Assembly: GCF_000025485.1 (NCBI RefSeq)
Contig: NC_013851.1
Location: forward strand, 177,001 to 241,000
DNA length: 64,000 nt
Source: Allochromatium vinosum DSM 180
GTDB taxonomy: Bacteria; Pseudomonadota; Gammaproteobacteria; Chromatiales; Chromatiaceae
Reading direction: 5' to 3'
Position numbers and translations under genes: made by a program. The first letter of the stretch is position 1; each line of letters begins with the position of its first letter. The notes under the pieces were generated by a model. That model was not told the DNA's origin. It worked only from the letters and a program-made list of their open reading frames with translations, and ran no database searches. Below are positions 25,876-35,503 of this stretch, piece by piece.

Positions 25876-28800
25876 TCAGCCCGACTTCTTGCCGATCAGG
25901 GCGCCGATCTCATCGAGCAGCTGCGACTCCTGGTAGGGCTTGCCCAGATAGCGGTTCACGCCGAGCTGGGTGGCATAGTCGCGATGCTTGGCCCCGGTGC
26001 GCGAGGTGATCATGATGATCGGCAGATTCCTGAGCCGCTCCGAACGCCGGATGTGGCGCGTGAGTTCATAGCCGTCCATACGCGGCATCTCGACGTCGAG
26101 CAGCACCACGTCCGGAATCCGCTCGTCGAGCAGTGTCAGCGCCTCGACGCCATCCTTCGCGGTCAAGACCTCCATGTTCTGCCGGCGCAGCAGACGGCTG
26201 GTGACACGGCGCACGGTCAGCGAGTCGTCCACCACCATGACGCAGACCGATTCGCTGGCCGGCTCGGGTGCGATCAGCACCGGCGCCTGTTCGCGAATGG
26301 CCCCCGAGCGCACCAGCGCCAGCGCGTCGAGGATGAGCGCAACCCGCCCATCCGGCAGGATGGTCCCGCCGCTCAACCAGCGCACACCCGTCAACTGCGG
26401 TCCCAACGGCTTGACCAGGATGCGCTGGCTCTCCAGCAGGGTATCGGCCTGCAGGGCCACGCGCTGATCGCCGATACGCGCCAGCAACACCGGCAGCCAG
26501 CGCCGTTCGCCGAGTTCCGGTTCCGGCCCGTTCGCCTCCAGCGCCTGTCCCAGATAGGCGACGCGATAGCGATGACCGCGTGCCGTATAGGTCTTGCTCG
26601 GATCGGCATAGATGGCCAGCAACTCTTCACGATTGATGCGCGCCAGTCCTTCGACCGTGCTGTGGGGCACGGCATAGACGGTGTCGCCGACCGAGACCAG
26701 GAAGGCGTCGATGATGGCCAGGGTCAGCGGCAGACGGATGGTGAAGCGCGCCCCCTTGCCGGGCACCGATTCCAGATTCATGGTGCCGTTGGCCGCCTTG
26801 ATCTCGGAGGCGACCACGTCCAGACCCACGCCGCGCCCCGAGATCTGCGTGACCTTGCCCGAAGTGGTGAAGCCCGGTTCCATGATGAATTGCAGGATGG
26901 CCTCGTCCGGGAGTTTGGACTCGGCTGTCATCAGGCCGCGCGCGATGGCCTGCTTGCGGATGGCCTCCAGATCCAGGCCCTTGCCGTCGTCGCCCAGACT
27001 GATGACGGCATCGTTGCCTTCGCGTCGCAGCGCCAGTGTCACCATGCCGGTTGCGGGTTTGCCGCGTGCCACGCGCGTCTTGGTGTCCTCCAGTCCGTGA
27101 TCGACGGCATTGCGCAGCAGATGTTCGAGCGGCGCGACCAGCCGGTCGAGGATGGTGCGATCGAGTTCGACCTCGGGGCCGATGACCTCCAGTCGCGCCG
27201 ACTTGCCGAGACTGTCGGCGGTCTGGCGTACCAGACGATGCAGTCGCGGCACCACCTGCACGAAGGGCACCAGCCGCGTGCGCAGCAACCCATCCTGCAA
27301 GTCGTCGGCCAGGCGTGCCTGCTGGGTCAGCAGATCGGTCATCTCACGCTGATAGCCGGCCAGCATCTCCTTGACGCTGATGAGGTCGTTGACGGTCTCG
27401 GCGAGCGATCCTGAAAGCTGCTGGAGACGCGAGAAACGGTCGAACTCCAGCGGATCGAACTCGGCGTCGTAGTCCGAGGCGGTCTCGGCACGCTCCGAGG
27501 ACTCACCGCTACGCTCGAAGCGGTTCAGGATCTGAGCCTGGGTCTCGATCTCGAGCTGGCGCAGTTGCTCGCGCAGCCGCACCACGGTCTGGTCGAGTTC
27601 GCCCAGTCCGAAGCCGAGCTGGCCGTTGCGCTGGGTCAGGCGACCGCGATAGATGCTGATCTCGCCGGCATGGTTGACCAGACGGTTGAGCAGGTCGGAG
27701 CGCACCCGGATTTGCGGGACGGCGGCGATGGCCCCGGCTCCCTCGCGGGGGGCGGCTTCGGCCGGGGCGGCGGCGGGTGTCGGGAGCGGATGATCCATGG
27801 GTGCCGGCGCACCGGGTTCGGCCGTCTCCGCCGGGCGCATCAGGGCGACCTCGGGCGTGGCGGCTTCGGTCGTCGGCTCACCATGCGGTGCGCGCGACAG
27901 CTCGGTGACGAGCTCGGCCATGCGCGGGATGGCCGCACCCTGTTCGAGTGCGTCGACCTGGAGCGAGAGCATGTCGACGGCGCGCTGGGCCAGTTCGAGC
28001 GTGAGATCGTTGATGCCCGTCTGGTCTTCGTCGAGCGCCTTGAGCCGGGTCTCGAGCGCATGGCTGAGGTCGCCGATCGCCGGCAGTCCGGTCAGGCGGG
28101 CGCTGCCCTTGAGCGTGTGCAGCAGCCGGTTGACACCGGCGAGCGCGGCGCTGTCCTGGGGGGCGAGCAGCCAGTCGCGGAACTGACGATCCAGCTTGTC
28201 GAGCAGGTCGCGCGCGTCCTCCAGGAAGAGCGCGGCCAATTCGGGGTCGGGCGCGGCCTGGATCTCCGCAGGTGCAGGCTCCGGCATTACCTCTAACTCG
28301 CGCTCCGGCTCCGACTTAGGCGGCTGTTCCACCACCGGGGCAGGCGGCTGGGGTGTCTCGGTATGTGCCGAGTCCGTCTCCTCGATGTCGATCCCTGTGG
28401 AATCCCTGTCCGGCTCAGGTTCTTCCCGCATGGCCTCCAGCACATCGGTTCGGGCCGTCTCCGGTTCGAGTTCGGGCAAGGGCTCCAGCTCGATCTCAGG
28501 CTCCAGCTCGATCTCAGGCTCCAGCTCTGGTTCCGGCGTTGGCTCCGGCTCGGATTCGAGCTCGGACTCCGGTTCCAGGGCCGCTTCGATGTCTGCGATC
28601 GGGAGCGCTTCGGCTGGACTTGGCTCGGCTTCCAGTGTGAGTTCCAGCTCGGACGCCTCCGCCGCGATCGGCGCATCGAGCTGGAGCGGTTCTTCCAGCT
28701 CGACGAATGATTCCGGCGCGTGCTCGTCGATGGCCGCGAAGGATTCGGGCGAGTCCTCGTCCTCGAAGGCGACATCCAGTTCCAGTTCGAGTGGCGCGAG

Positions 28801-31524
28801 GTCCGGCGTTCCGGGTTCCGGTGGTTCGACCTCGACGGCTGATCCGTGCTCCGGTTCCGGCGTCTGGAGCGCCGGTGAGTTCAGTTCAGACCAGAGGGCG
28901 GCGAGGGCGGCCGCGCCGGCGCCCGATTCGGGCAGTTCCTCGACCCGCTGCTCGATGGCCTCGGCCGCGCGCCGGAAGAGTGTGACGAGCGGCTCGCTCA
29001 AGGGTTCGCCGCTCGTGCGCCTGGGCTTGATGCACAGCTCCATGGCTTTGGTGACGCGCGCGATGGATTCGATGCCCGACATGCGGGCGCTGCCGGTCAG
29101 GGTATGGAGCGCGCGTTCGATCGACTCATAGAGCGGCCGCTCGCCGCCGGATTCGTCGCCCTCCAGGAAGGCACGCACGACGCTCAGATGTTCCAGTGTC
29201 TCGGTGTGGAAGATGTCGAGCAGTTCCGAATCGGCGGCAAACAGGCTGTCGTGGTCGAGGCTCTCCTCGACGGGTGCCGACGTCCCGACCTCCGCGACCG
29301 GGGAAGCGGCTTCGGCGGGTGACTCTTCCGGCTGGCGTTCGACGGATGGCTGGGGTTCCGACGGACTCTCGGCACCGATGCCCTCGCGCAGCCGGGTCGC
29401 ACGCACGACATGGGGTTCGATGTCGAATGGGTGCCCCTCGGCTTCGGACTCGACCAGCTCGGGCAGGACGCGCACGGCCTCGGCGATGCAGTCCAGGATC
29501 TCGGTGGAGGGACTGGACGCCGTCTCGATGAGCCGGTTGAGCAGGAACTCTATGGCTTGAGCGAAATCACCGACCTGGAGCGCGCCGACCAGCCGTCCGC
29601 TGCCCTTGAGCGTGTGGAAACTGCGGCGCAGCGTAGCCAGTGCGTCCGCATCGGACGGATCGGACTGCCAGCGCGCCAACTGGGTGCGGGCCGAGTCGAT
29701 CTCCTCGCGTGCCTCTTCCAGGAAGATGTCCAGGAATTCGGTCTCGCCGTCATCCGATTCCAGATCCAGCTCGTCGGCCGGATGTGCGGATTCGGACTCC
29801 GGTTCGGACGGGAGTTCGAGTTCCGGCTCGGGCGTCGCGTCGGCCTCCAGCGCCCTGGAGGCGAGGGGGGGCTCGCCCAATGCGCCCAGTTCGGCCTGGA
29901 GCGCCGAGATGCCGCGCCCGGCCCGGTCGATCAGGGTCTCGCCGAGCGGCATCGGCTGTTGCAGATGGCCGATATAGAGCTCCAGTCCGGCGATGGCGTC
30001 GGCCAGGTGGTCGATCTGGGTGTCGGTCGGGAGACGCTGGTGGCGCACATAGGCCGTCTGCACCAGGCTCGCGACCAGCTCGGCCAGGTCGGCGGCCGGA
30101 CTCTCGCCCAGGATGCGCAGCGCGCCCGACACACCCGTCAGGTAGCCCTCGATGGGACTCAGGATCTCGCGGGACTCGGGGTCGCTCTGCCAGTCGGCGA
30201 TGGCCTCCTTGACCCGCGACAGCTCGTAGCCGGCCTCGCGGAGCGTGGCGGCGGTCAGGTCCGATAGATCCATATCGGGCGCAATGAGCCGCTCGGCGCC
30301 CGCGTCACGCCGGTCGGCCAGGGCCAGTAGCACGGATTCGATCCCCAGCAACTCCATTGCGTAGGATTCGAGACGCGCGGCCTGTCCCTTGAGATCGGTC
30401 GCGTCGAGTGTCTGGAAACGATCGGCGAGCGCCCGCAGGCGTGCCGGCAGATTGCCGACCTCGACCTCGTCGAGTCGCGTGGCCAGTCGGCGCAGACGAT
30501 CGCTGAAGCCCTGGATCAGATCCTGATCGGTGTGCTCGGCGAGCGTGAGCCGATCGAAGGTCGCCTTGAGATCCGTGAGTTCGGTGACGAGCTCGCCCGC
30601 CAGTCCGGCGAGCGCCGCCTCGGCCTCCAGCGTGGCCTGAGTCTCGGCTTCGATCGGCACGGCGGGCGCCGGACCATAGTTCATCCGCGCTTCGGTGAGC
30701 GCGTCGTCCTCGATACCGGCCGCGATCAGGATGTCGAGCAACTGTTCGATCAGTGCCCTGGCATCGACCTCGGGCCAGACGGGGGGGCGCTGGGTCAGCG
30801 GCTTGAGCGCCCAGTCCATATGCCCCATGAGGGTCCGCGCATGCGGGCTGGATTCGAGCCGGCCGTCCTGGAGCGCCGCCGTGAAGAGCTCGGCGAGTCC
30901 GAAGAGATCGGTGAGGGTTCCGTCCTTGAGGTAGTCGTGGAGCTGGTGGAAGATCCGCCCGAGCTGAATGAGGGCCTCGGTGTCGTTGCGGTACCAGCCG
31001 ACCAGATGACGATGGAACTGGGGACGGACCTGACGGATGACCTCGGCCAGGATGTCGAGCTCCTCGGGAATCCATTGCGAACGGCCGTCCTGATCGGAGA
31101 TCGCAAACCGCAGCAACTCCGAGCGGGTCAGCGGGAGCTGATCCCGGGCCGAGCGCAGGGCGTTGATGATCGACCACAGGCTCAGCGGTGGTTCCTCGAA
31201 TCCGGCGTCCAGCCGGTCGAGATGGTTGGCCAGCTGATCGAGCGCCTGCCCCAGGACGACGGTGGCCTCGGGATAGTGTTCGGGTTCGGTCTCTTCGAGA
31301 CATTCGGCGAGCCGGTGCATCTCCTCGACCAGGCGCGCGGGCGTCGTCAGGCGCAGGGCCAGCAGCACGCCCTGGATCTGACTCAAGGCTTTGAGCACGG
31401 AGTCCAGTTCGGTCTCGACATCGAAATCGGCGCCGGCCTCGATCAGATCGCGGACCGGGCGCAGGGTGGCGCCGATCTCGCCCTTGACCCATTTCAGGCC
31501 GCCAATCAGCTGTTTGTCCGCCAT
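25876..31524 (-). CDS. chpA: ChpA-like hybrid CheA histidine kinase of the type IV pilus chemosensory system
   Basis: The 1882-residue kinase carries several Hpt modules. Clear phospho-histidine motifs are FHTLKGSGRL (about 637) and LLHTLKGSARL (about 1135). A third, LHTLTGSARM (about 807), has Thr in place of the usual Lys, and two degenerate Hpt-like regions lie further N-terminal. A Glu/Pro-rich linker precedes the third clear Hpt. The CheA core follows with VNHAGEIS, LLRNAVDHGLE, DDGKGLD and GRGVGLDVV, then a CheW-like domain and a receiver domain (about 1757-1880) whose phospho-acceptor lies in LLDVEMPRMDGYE. The Pseudomonas homologue is about 2470 residues, so this one is shorter. It controls pilus extension and cAMP in Pseudomonas. 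It is the last gene of pilGHIJ-chpA. Confidence 0.93.
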   Translation of the reverse strand: MADKQLIGGLKWVKGEIGATLRPVRDLIEAGADFDVETELDSVLKALSQIQGVLLALRLTTPARLVEEMHRLAECLEETEPEHYPEATVVLGQALDQLANHLDRLDAGFEEPPLSLWSIINALRSARDQLPLTRSELLRFAISDQDGRSQWIPEELDILAEVIRQVRPQFHRHLVGWYRNDTEALIQLGRIFHQLHDYLKDGTLTDLFGLAELFTAALQDGRLESSPHARTLMGHMDWALKPLTQRPPVWPEVDARALIEQLLDILIAAGIEDDALTEARMNYGPAPAVPIEAETQATLEAEAALAGLAGELVTELTDLKATFDRLTLAEHTDQDLIQGFSDRLRRLATRLDEVEVGNLPARLRALADRFQTLDATDLKGQAARLESYAMELLGIESVLLALADRRDAGAERLIAPDMDLSDLTAATLREAGYELSRVKEAIADWQSDPESREILSPIEGYLTGVSGALRILGESPAADLAELVASLVQTAYVRHQRLPTDTQIDHLADAIAGLELYIGHLQQPMPLGETLIDRAGRGISALQAELGALGEPPLASRALEADATPEPELELPSEPESESAHPADELDLESDDGETEFLDIFLEEAREEIDSARTQLARWQSDPSDADALATLRRSFHTLKGSGRLVGALQVGDFAQAIEFLLNRLIETASSPSTEILDCIAEAVRVLPELVESEAEGHPFDIEPHVVRATRLREGIGAESPSEPQPSVERQPEESPAEAASPVAEVGTSAPVEESLDHDSLFAADSELLDIFHTETLEHLSVVRAFLEGDESGGERPLYESIERALHTLTGSARMSGIESIARVTKAMELCIKPRRTSGEPLSEPLVTLFRRAAEAIEQRVEELPESGAGAAALAALWSELNSPALQTPEPEHGSAVEVEPPEPGTPDLAPLELELDVAFEDEDSPESFAAIDEHAPESFVELEEPLQLDAPIAAEASELELTLEAEPSPAEALPIADIEAALEPESELESEPEPTPEPELEPEIELEPEIELEPLPELEPETARTDVLEAMREEPEPDRDSTGIDIEETDSAHTETPQPPAPVVEQPPKSEPERELEVMPEPAPAEIQAAPDPELAALFLEDARDLLDKLDRQFRDWLLAPQDSAALAGVNRLLHTLKGSARLTGLPAIGDLSHALETRLKALDEDQTGINDLTLELAQRAVDMLSLQVDALEQGAAIPRMAELVTELSRAPHGEPTTEAATPEVALMRPAETAEPGAPAPMDHPLPTPAAAPAEAAPREGAGAIAAVPQIRVRSDLLNRLVNHAGEISIYRGRLTQRNGQLGFGLGELDQTVVRLREQLRQLEIETQAQILNRFERSGESSERAETASDYDAEFDPLEFDRFSRLQQLSGSLAETVNDLISVKEMLAGYQREMTDLLTQQARLADDLQDGLLRTRLVPFVQVVPRLHRLVRQTADSLGKSARLEVIGPEVELDRTILDRLVAPLEHLLRNAVDHGLEDTKTRVARGKPATGMVTLALRREGNDAVISLGDDGKGLDLEAIRKQAIARGLMTAESKLPDEAILQFIMEPGFTTSGKVTQISGRGVGLDVVASEIKAANGTMNLESVPGKGARFTIRLPLTLAIIDAFLVSVGDTVYAVPHSTVEGLARINREELLAIYADPSKTYTARGHRYRVAYLGQALEANGPEPELGERRWLPVLLARIGDQRVALQADTLLESQRILVKPLGPQLTGVRWLSGGTILPDGRVALILDALALVRSGAIREQAPVLIAPEPASESVCVMVVDDSLTVRRVTSRLLRRQNMEVLTAKDGVEALTLLDERIPDVVLLDVEMPRMDGYELTRHIRRSERLRNLPIIMITSRTGAKHRDYATQLGVNRYLGKPYQESQLLDEIGALIGKKSG
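28481..28530. repeat. 18-bp tandem repeat in the Glu/Pro linker of chpA
   Basis: GGCTCCAGCTCGATCTCA occurs at 28481-28498 and 28499-28516, with a third partial copy to 28530. It encodes repeated Glu-Ile-Glu-Leu-Glu-Pro units, so gain or loss of units would keep the frame and change linker length. Confidence 0.8.
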
Positions 31525-31554
31525 TGGCTCATCCCTCGCGATGAAATCCGCCGA

Positions 31555-33600
31555 TCACGCCGGCAACCGGAAGCCGGCCACCGATTTCTGCAGGTCGCTG
31601 GCCAGACTGGCCAGTACCTCGACCGATTCGGCGGCCTTGCGCGTGCCGTCGGTGTTCTCTTCGGTGATCGCGCGGATGGCCTGCACCGTGTCGTTGATCT
31701 CGGCCGACTGGCGCGACTGACGCTGCGAGGAGTCGGCGATGCGCTTGGTCAGCTCGGCGATGTAGGCCGAGACGTTCTCGATCTCGCGCAGGGCCTCGCC
31801 GGCGTTCTCGGCCAGATGCGCGCCCTCGACCACGCCGGCCGTACTGGCCTCCATCGAACTGACGGCCTCGTTGGTGTCGGCCTGGATGGTGCGCACCAGC
31901 ACCTCGATCTGCTTGGTGGCGTTGCGCGAGCGCTCGGCCAGACGCTGCACCTCGTCGGCGACCACCGCGAAGCCACGCCCGGCCTCGCCGGCCATGGCCG
32001 CCTGCATGGCGGCGTTCAGGGCCAGGATGTTGGTCTGGTCGGCGATGTCGTCGATGAGTTCGACGATCTCGCCGATCTCCTGCGAGGACTCGCCCAGCCG
32101 CTTGATGCGCTTGGAGGTCTCCTGGATCTGCTCGCGGATGGCGTCCATGCCCTGGATGGTGTCGCGCACCGTCTGGGCGCCGCGTCCGGCGACCTCGACC
32201 GAGCGCGAGGCGACCTCGGCCGACTCACCGGCGTTGCGCGCCACCTCGTCGATCTGCACCGTCAGCGACTGCACGGCGGCCGAGGCCTGAGTGATCTGGA
32301 GCGACTGCGCACTGCTGGCCTCGGCCAGCCGCAGCGAGATGGCGCGGCTCTCCTGGGCCGAACCGGCGACCTGGGTCGCCGTCTGGTTGATGGTGGCCAC
32401 CAGTGCGCGCAGCGCCTCGATGGCATAGTTGAAGGCGTCGGCGATGGCGCCGGTCTTGTCCTCCGTGACTGTGGCCTCGACCGTGAGATCGCCGTCGGCC
32501 AGGTCGCCCAGCTCGTCGAGGAGACGCAGGATGGCGCGCTCGTCACGTTCGGTCTGCGCCCGGTAGGCCGCCTCGCGGGCCTTGGAGTCGCGCAGGAAGA
32601 TCAGGACCAGGGCGGCGAGGCTCAGGAGCGACAGGGCCGCGAACACGAGCACCGCGCCCGTGCCGATCGGCAGGCCGAGCAGGATGAAACGCCGTCCGGC
32701 CTCGCGAGAGTGGGTCAGCAGCTCCGACAGGGCCGACTCGACGCCCCCGGCGGTCGTCTGGATGCCCGGCAGTTGCCCGATGGCCGCGCGCACGCCGTCC
32801 AGGCGCCGCAGGATCTCGGTCGAGCGGGTCTCGAGCGTGGCGAACTGCTCGGTCATCTCTTCGAGCGCTGCGCGCGATCCGGCGGCTTCGCTGTGTCCGC
32901 GCACACCGGAGATCAGGGTCGAGAGTCCCTCGGCAAACGCCTCGCTCGACTTGACGGTCTCGTCGAGTGCCTGACCGGCGGCGACGCCGCCGAGCAGATA
33001 GCGGTCCAGCGCCGACTCCAGCCGCTCCAGCCGCGAGAGCTGGAATCCGGCCTCCAGCACCAGGGCGGGCGCGGCATCCTCGGCGGCGAGTCGCTTGGCC
33101 ACCTTGGTCATGGTCTCGCGCAGACGCGGGAGTTGCTCGCGGGACTCACCCATCAGCTTGCGTACCGCCAGGATCGGCTCGCGCGCGGCCAGGATGGCGT
33201 CGAGACCCTGGGCGAGCGGCGTCCAGGACTGCTCGATCTTGCGCAGATCGGCGCGCAGCAGACTGGTCGCCTCCTGCTTGGCGGATTCCTCGATGCTCTG
33301 GGTCAGATCCACCAGCGTGGCCTGGAAGCGCTGGCGCTCGCGGCGCAGACGGTCGAGTGTCTCGGCCTCGCCGGTCGTGGCCTCGTGCGCCGAGCGCATC
33401 AACTGCTGGGCCAGGATCTTCTGCTCGGCGGCGATGAAGCCCTGACGCGCTTTCAGCTCGTCGAGCTGGGCCAGTTCGAGATAGCTGAACAGCGCCAGGA
33501 TCGCGAAGAACAGGGCGCAGAACCCAAAGGCGATCGCGATCAGCAGATGCGATCCATCCAGCGCGGGCTTGCCAAGATTGAGTTTGAAGCGTGTCGCCAT
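31555..33600 (-). CDS. pilJ: PilJ-type methyl-accepting chemotaxis protein
   Basis: The 681-residue transducer of the pilus chemosensory system has a membrane helix near residues 22-42 ([20 protein letters not shown]), a long helical periplasmic region with PilJ-type modules, a second membrane helix near 305-335, HAMP, and the MCP signalling hairpin containing [21 protein letters not shown]. It lacks the xWxxF tail. Its position directly after pilI and before chpA, with no che adaptor other than PilI, identifies it as the dedicated receptor. Confidence 0.94.
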   Translation of the reverse strand: MATRFKLNLGKPALDGSHLLIAIAFGFCALFFAILALFSYLELAQLDELKARQGFIAAEQKILAQQLMRSAHEATTGEAETLDRLRRERQRFQATLVDLTQSIEESAKQEATSLLRADLRKIEQSWTPLAQGLDAILAAREPILAVRKLMGESREQLPRLRETMTKVAKRLAAEDAAPALVLEAGFQLSRLERLESALDRYLLGGVAAGQALDETVKSSEAFAEGLSTLISGVRGHSEAAGSRAALEEMTEQFATLETRSTEILRRLDGVRAAIGQLPGIQTTAGGVESALSELLTHSREAGRRFILLGLPIGTGAVLVFAALSLLSLAALVLIFLRDSKAREAAYRAQTERDERAILRLLDELGDLADGDLTVEATVTEDKTGAIADAFNYAIEALRALVATINQTATQVAGSAQESRAISLRLAEASSAQSLQITQASAAVQSLTVQIDEVARNAGESAEVASRSVEVAGRGAQTVRDTIQGMDAIREQIQETSKRIKRLGESSQEIGEIVELIDDIADQTNILALNAAMQAAMAGEAGRGFAVVADEVQRLAERSRNATKQIEVLVRTIQADTNEAVSSMEASTAGVVEGAHLAENAGEALREIENVSAYIAELTKRIADSSQRQSRQSAEINDTVQAIRAITEENTDGTRKAAESVEVLASLASDLQKSVAGFRLPA

Positions 33601-33692
33601 CTCGTACCGACTCCTCGATAAACCCAGGTCGACCCGATCGTCTGGATGTCGGAACCGACAGGGTTCGACTGCTTAAGATTATGTTGCCGGGA

Positions 33693-34295
33693 TCAGGTGA
33701 GCGCGGCGTTGAGTAGCGGATCGGCCATCATGGCCGTCAGCTCGATCACCGGCAGTGGTTGACCGTCGAGCCGATAGGCCGTCTCGACATAGCGGCCGAT
33801 CGCTCCCCAGCCATCGACGTTCCCGGCGACCCGGTCGCTGTTCTGGATATAGCGCATGCCTACGGCCTCGGAGACCACCAGGCCGCAGGGCAGATCGTCC
33901 TGCCGCACGACCAGTACGCGCTCGCGGCCCCGGACGTGCTCGCGCCGACGCTCGGCGGCGCCGTCCTGAAAGCGTTTGCGAATCCGTGGCGGGGTGCCCG
34001 TGATCAGGGACGCCAGGTCATAGATGGGCAGGAGCGTGCCACGGTTGTTGGCCACGCCGAGCAGCCAGGGTTTGGTGCCGGGAACGCGCGTGATCTCCCA
34101 GGGCAACTCCAGCACCTCGGCGATCTGTTCGAGCGGCGCGAGCAGGAGTTGTCTGTCGACCCGGAACAGTACGGCGGTCCAGCTGTCCGGCGGGCGGGCC
34201 TCGTCGGGCAGCCCGGCGGCGCGGGCGCGGCAGCGTGCGTCGAGCTTCTGGATCAGCTCGTGCAGATCCGTGCGGGTGCGCTGGTTCTTAGCCAT
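33693..34295 (-). CDS. pilI: PilI-type CheW adaptor
   Basis: The 200-residue protein is a single CheW domain: SWTAVLFRVDRQLLLAPLEQ, then VPGTKPWLLGVANNRG and LPIYDLASLITG. It couples PilJ to ChpA at the membrane. I use ATG 34295 (MAKNQRTRTDLHEL), which overlaps the end of pilH by eight bases; a GTG nine codons upstream is also in frame. A basic Arg-rich loop (about 115-132) is a local oddity. Confidence 0.9.
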   Translation of the reverse strand: MAKNQRTRTDLHELIQKLDARCRARAAGLPDEARPPDSWTAVLFRVDRQLLLAPLEQIAEVLELPWEITRVPGTKPWLLGVANNRGTLLPIYDLASLITGTPPRIRKRFQDGAAERRREHVRGRERVLVVRQDDLPCGLVVSEAVGMRYIQNSDRVAGNVDGWGAIGRYVETAYRLDGQPLPVIELTAMMADPLLNAALT

Positions 34296-34737
34296 GGCTC
34301 GCCGGACCGTCCAGGAGTTCACGGATGCGTTCTAGCAGGAGCTGGCGGTCGACCGGCTTGGTCAGATAATCCGTTGCGCCCTGGCGCAACCCCCAGGTGC
34401 GGTCGGTCTGCAGATCCTTGGTCGTCACCATGATGATGGGGATGTCGGCGGTCTCGGCATCGCGCCTCAGCAGACGGGTGGCCTGGTAGCCGTTGAGAAC
34501 CGGCATGATGACGTCCATGAGGATGAGATCCGGGCGAAGCGCCCGCGCGCGCGCGACGCCTTCCTCGCCGTTACAGGCCGTCTCGACCTGATAGCCGGCC
34601 TTCTTCAGCGTGGTCGAGAGGATGTGGGTCTCGGTCGGCGAGTCATCGACGATCAGGACGGTCGGGGGCGTCTCCAGGGTCGTCGCGGCGGCGCCCAGAT
34701 CCCGGTGCGGATTCAGTTTGTCTTGGAAACGTCTCAT
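34288..34737 (-). CDS. pilH: PilH-type response regulator
   Basis: The protein is a stand-alone CheY-like receiver with acidic pocket VLIVDDSP, phospho-acceptor Asp75 in LILMDVIMP, and the conserved Lys in YLTKPVD. In Pseudomonas PilH antagonises PilG. The start is ATG 34737, giving a 25-residue N-terminal extension before the receiver; a TTG at 34776 would add 13 more. Typical PilH proteins are about 120 residues, so the extension is unusual but no later start codon fits. Confidence 0.88.
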   Translation of the reverse strand: MRRFQDKLNPHRDLGAAATTLETPPTVLIVDDSPTETHILSTTLKKAGYQVETACNGEEGVARARALRPDLILMDVIMPVLNGYQATRLLRRDAETADIPIIMVTTKDLQTDRTWGLRQGATDYLTKPVDRQLLLERIRELLDGPASHG

Positions 34738-34848
34738 GGCGTGCTCGGGACTCGAGTGCTTGATATCCTCGCGCAACGATCGCGCTTGGGATCGAACGCT
34801 GGCATGGCTGAGTGGCTCGGGGGTCGGCTCATGGCACTGGCGTCCGCT

Positions 34849-35259
34849 TCAGGGCGACTCCGTGGACGGAGCCGGACTCAGACTGGCGCGCACCGCGCCG
34901 ATCAACTCGTCGGCGGTGAAGGGCTTGGCGAGATAGAGCCGTGCGCCGACCAGACGTCCCTTGGCGCGATCGAAGAGACCGTCCTTGCTCGAGAGCATCA
35001 CCACGGGCGTGTCCCGGAGCTGGGGGTTGTTCTTGATCAGGGCGCAGGTGTGATAGCCGTCGAGCCGTGGCATCATGATGTCGACGAAGACCAGATCGGG
35101 CTTGAAGCTGACGACCTTGCCGAGTGCCTCGAAGCCGTCTTCGGCCAGTTGCACCTCGCAGCCGGCCTTGGTGAGCAGGACTTCGGCGCTGCGGCGAATG
35201 GTCTTGCTGTCGTCGACGACCAGAATCCTGGTGCCGCGCAGATCTAGTTCGTCCGGCAT
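34849..35259 (-). CDS. pilG: PilG-type response regulator
   Basis: The 136-residue receiver starts at ATG 35259 behind AGGAG. It has LVVDDSKTIR, phospho-acceptor Asp60 in LVFVDIMMPRLDGYH, and the C-terminal YLAKPF. In Pseudomonas PilG promotes pilus extension and twitching. It is the first gene of the pilGHIJ-chpA operon, divergent from gshB as in Pseudomonas. The longer frame to 35448 is not needed. Confidence 0.92.
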   Translation of the reverse strand: MPDELDLRGTRILVVDDSKTIRRSAEVLLTKAGCEVQLAEDGFEALGKVVSFKPDLVFVDIMMPRLDGYHTCALIKNNPQLRDTPVVMLSSKDGLFDRAKGRLVGARLYLAKPFTADELIGAVRASLSPAPSTESP

Positions 35260-35460
35260 GCCGACTCCTGGTGAGGATATGGCCCGATGTGTGTCCGGGC
35301 CGTCTGGAGGAGGGCGGCTGGACCTGGACCATCGAGGTTCTCGAAACTGGGCGCCGTGGTCATCGATGCTGGAGTTCCCGCACGCGGGCGGGGATTCCTG
35401 ATGCCTAGAATGGACTGGGATGCTAGGGTCAAGCGTCCTCCCATGCAAGCGACTCGACTC

Positions 35461-35496
35461 GGTTTTTCACTTTAGGCCGGTTTTTCACTCTAAGGC
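35461..35496. repeat. 18-bp near-perfect tandem duplication upstream of gshB
   Basis: GGTTTTTCACTTTAGGCC (35461-35478) is followed at once by GGTTTTTCACTCTAAGGC (35479-35496). The second copy abuts the gshB ribosome-binding region, so the pair may be a regulatory site or a recent slip duplication. Confidence 0.6.
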
Positions 35497-35503
35497 GGGG
35501 TTT

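Noticed and set aside
30532-33621. 1029-residue open frame antisense to pilJ/chpA
   Set aside because: Composition is Gly/Leu/Arg/Asp-rich shadow coding with no family motif; the minus-strand genes are unmistakable.
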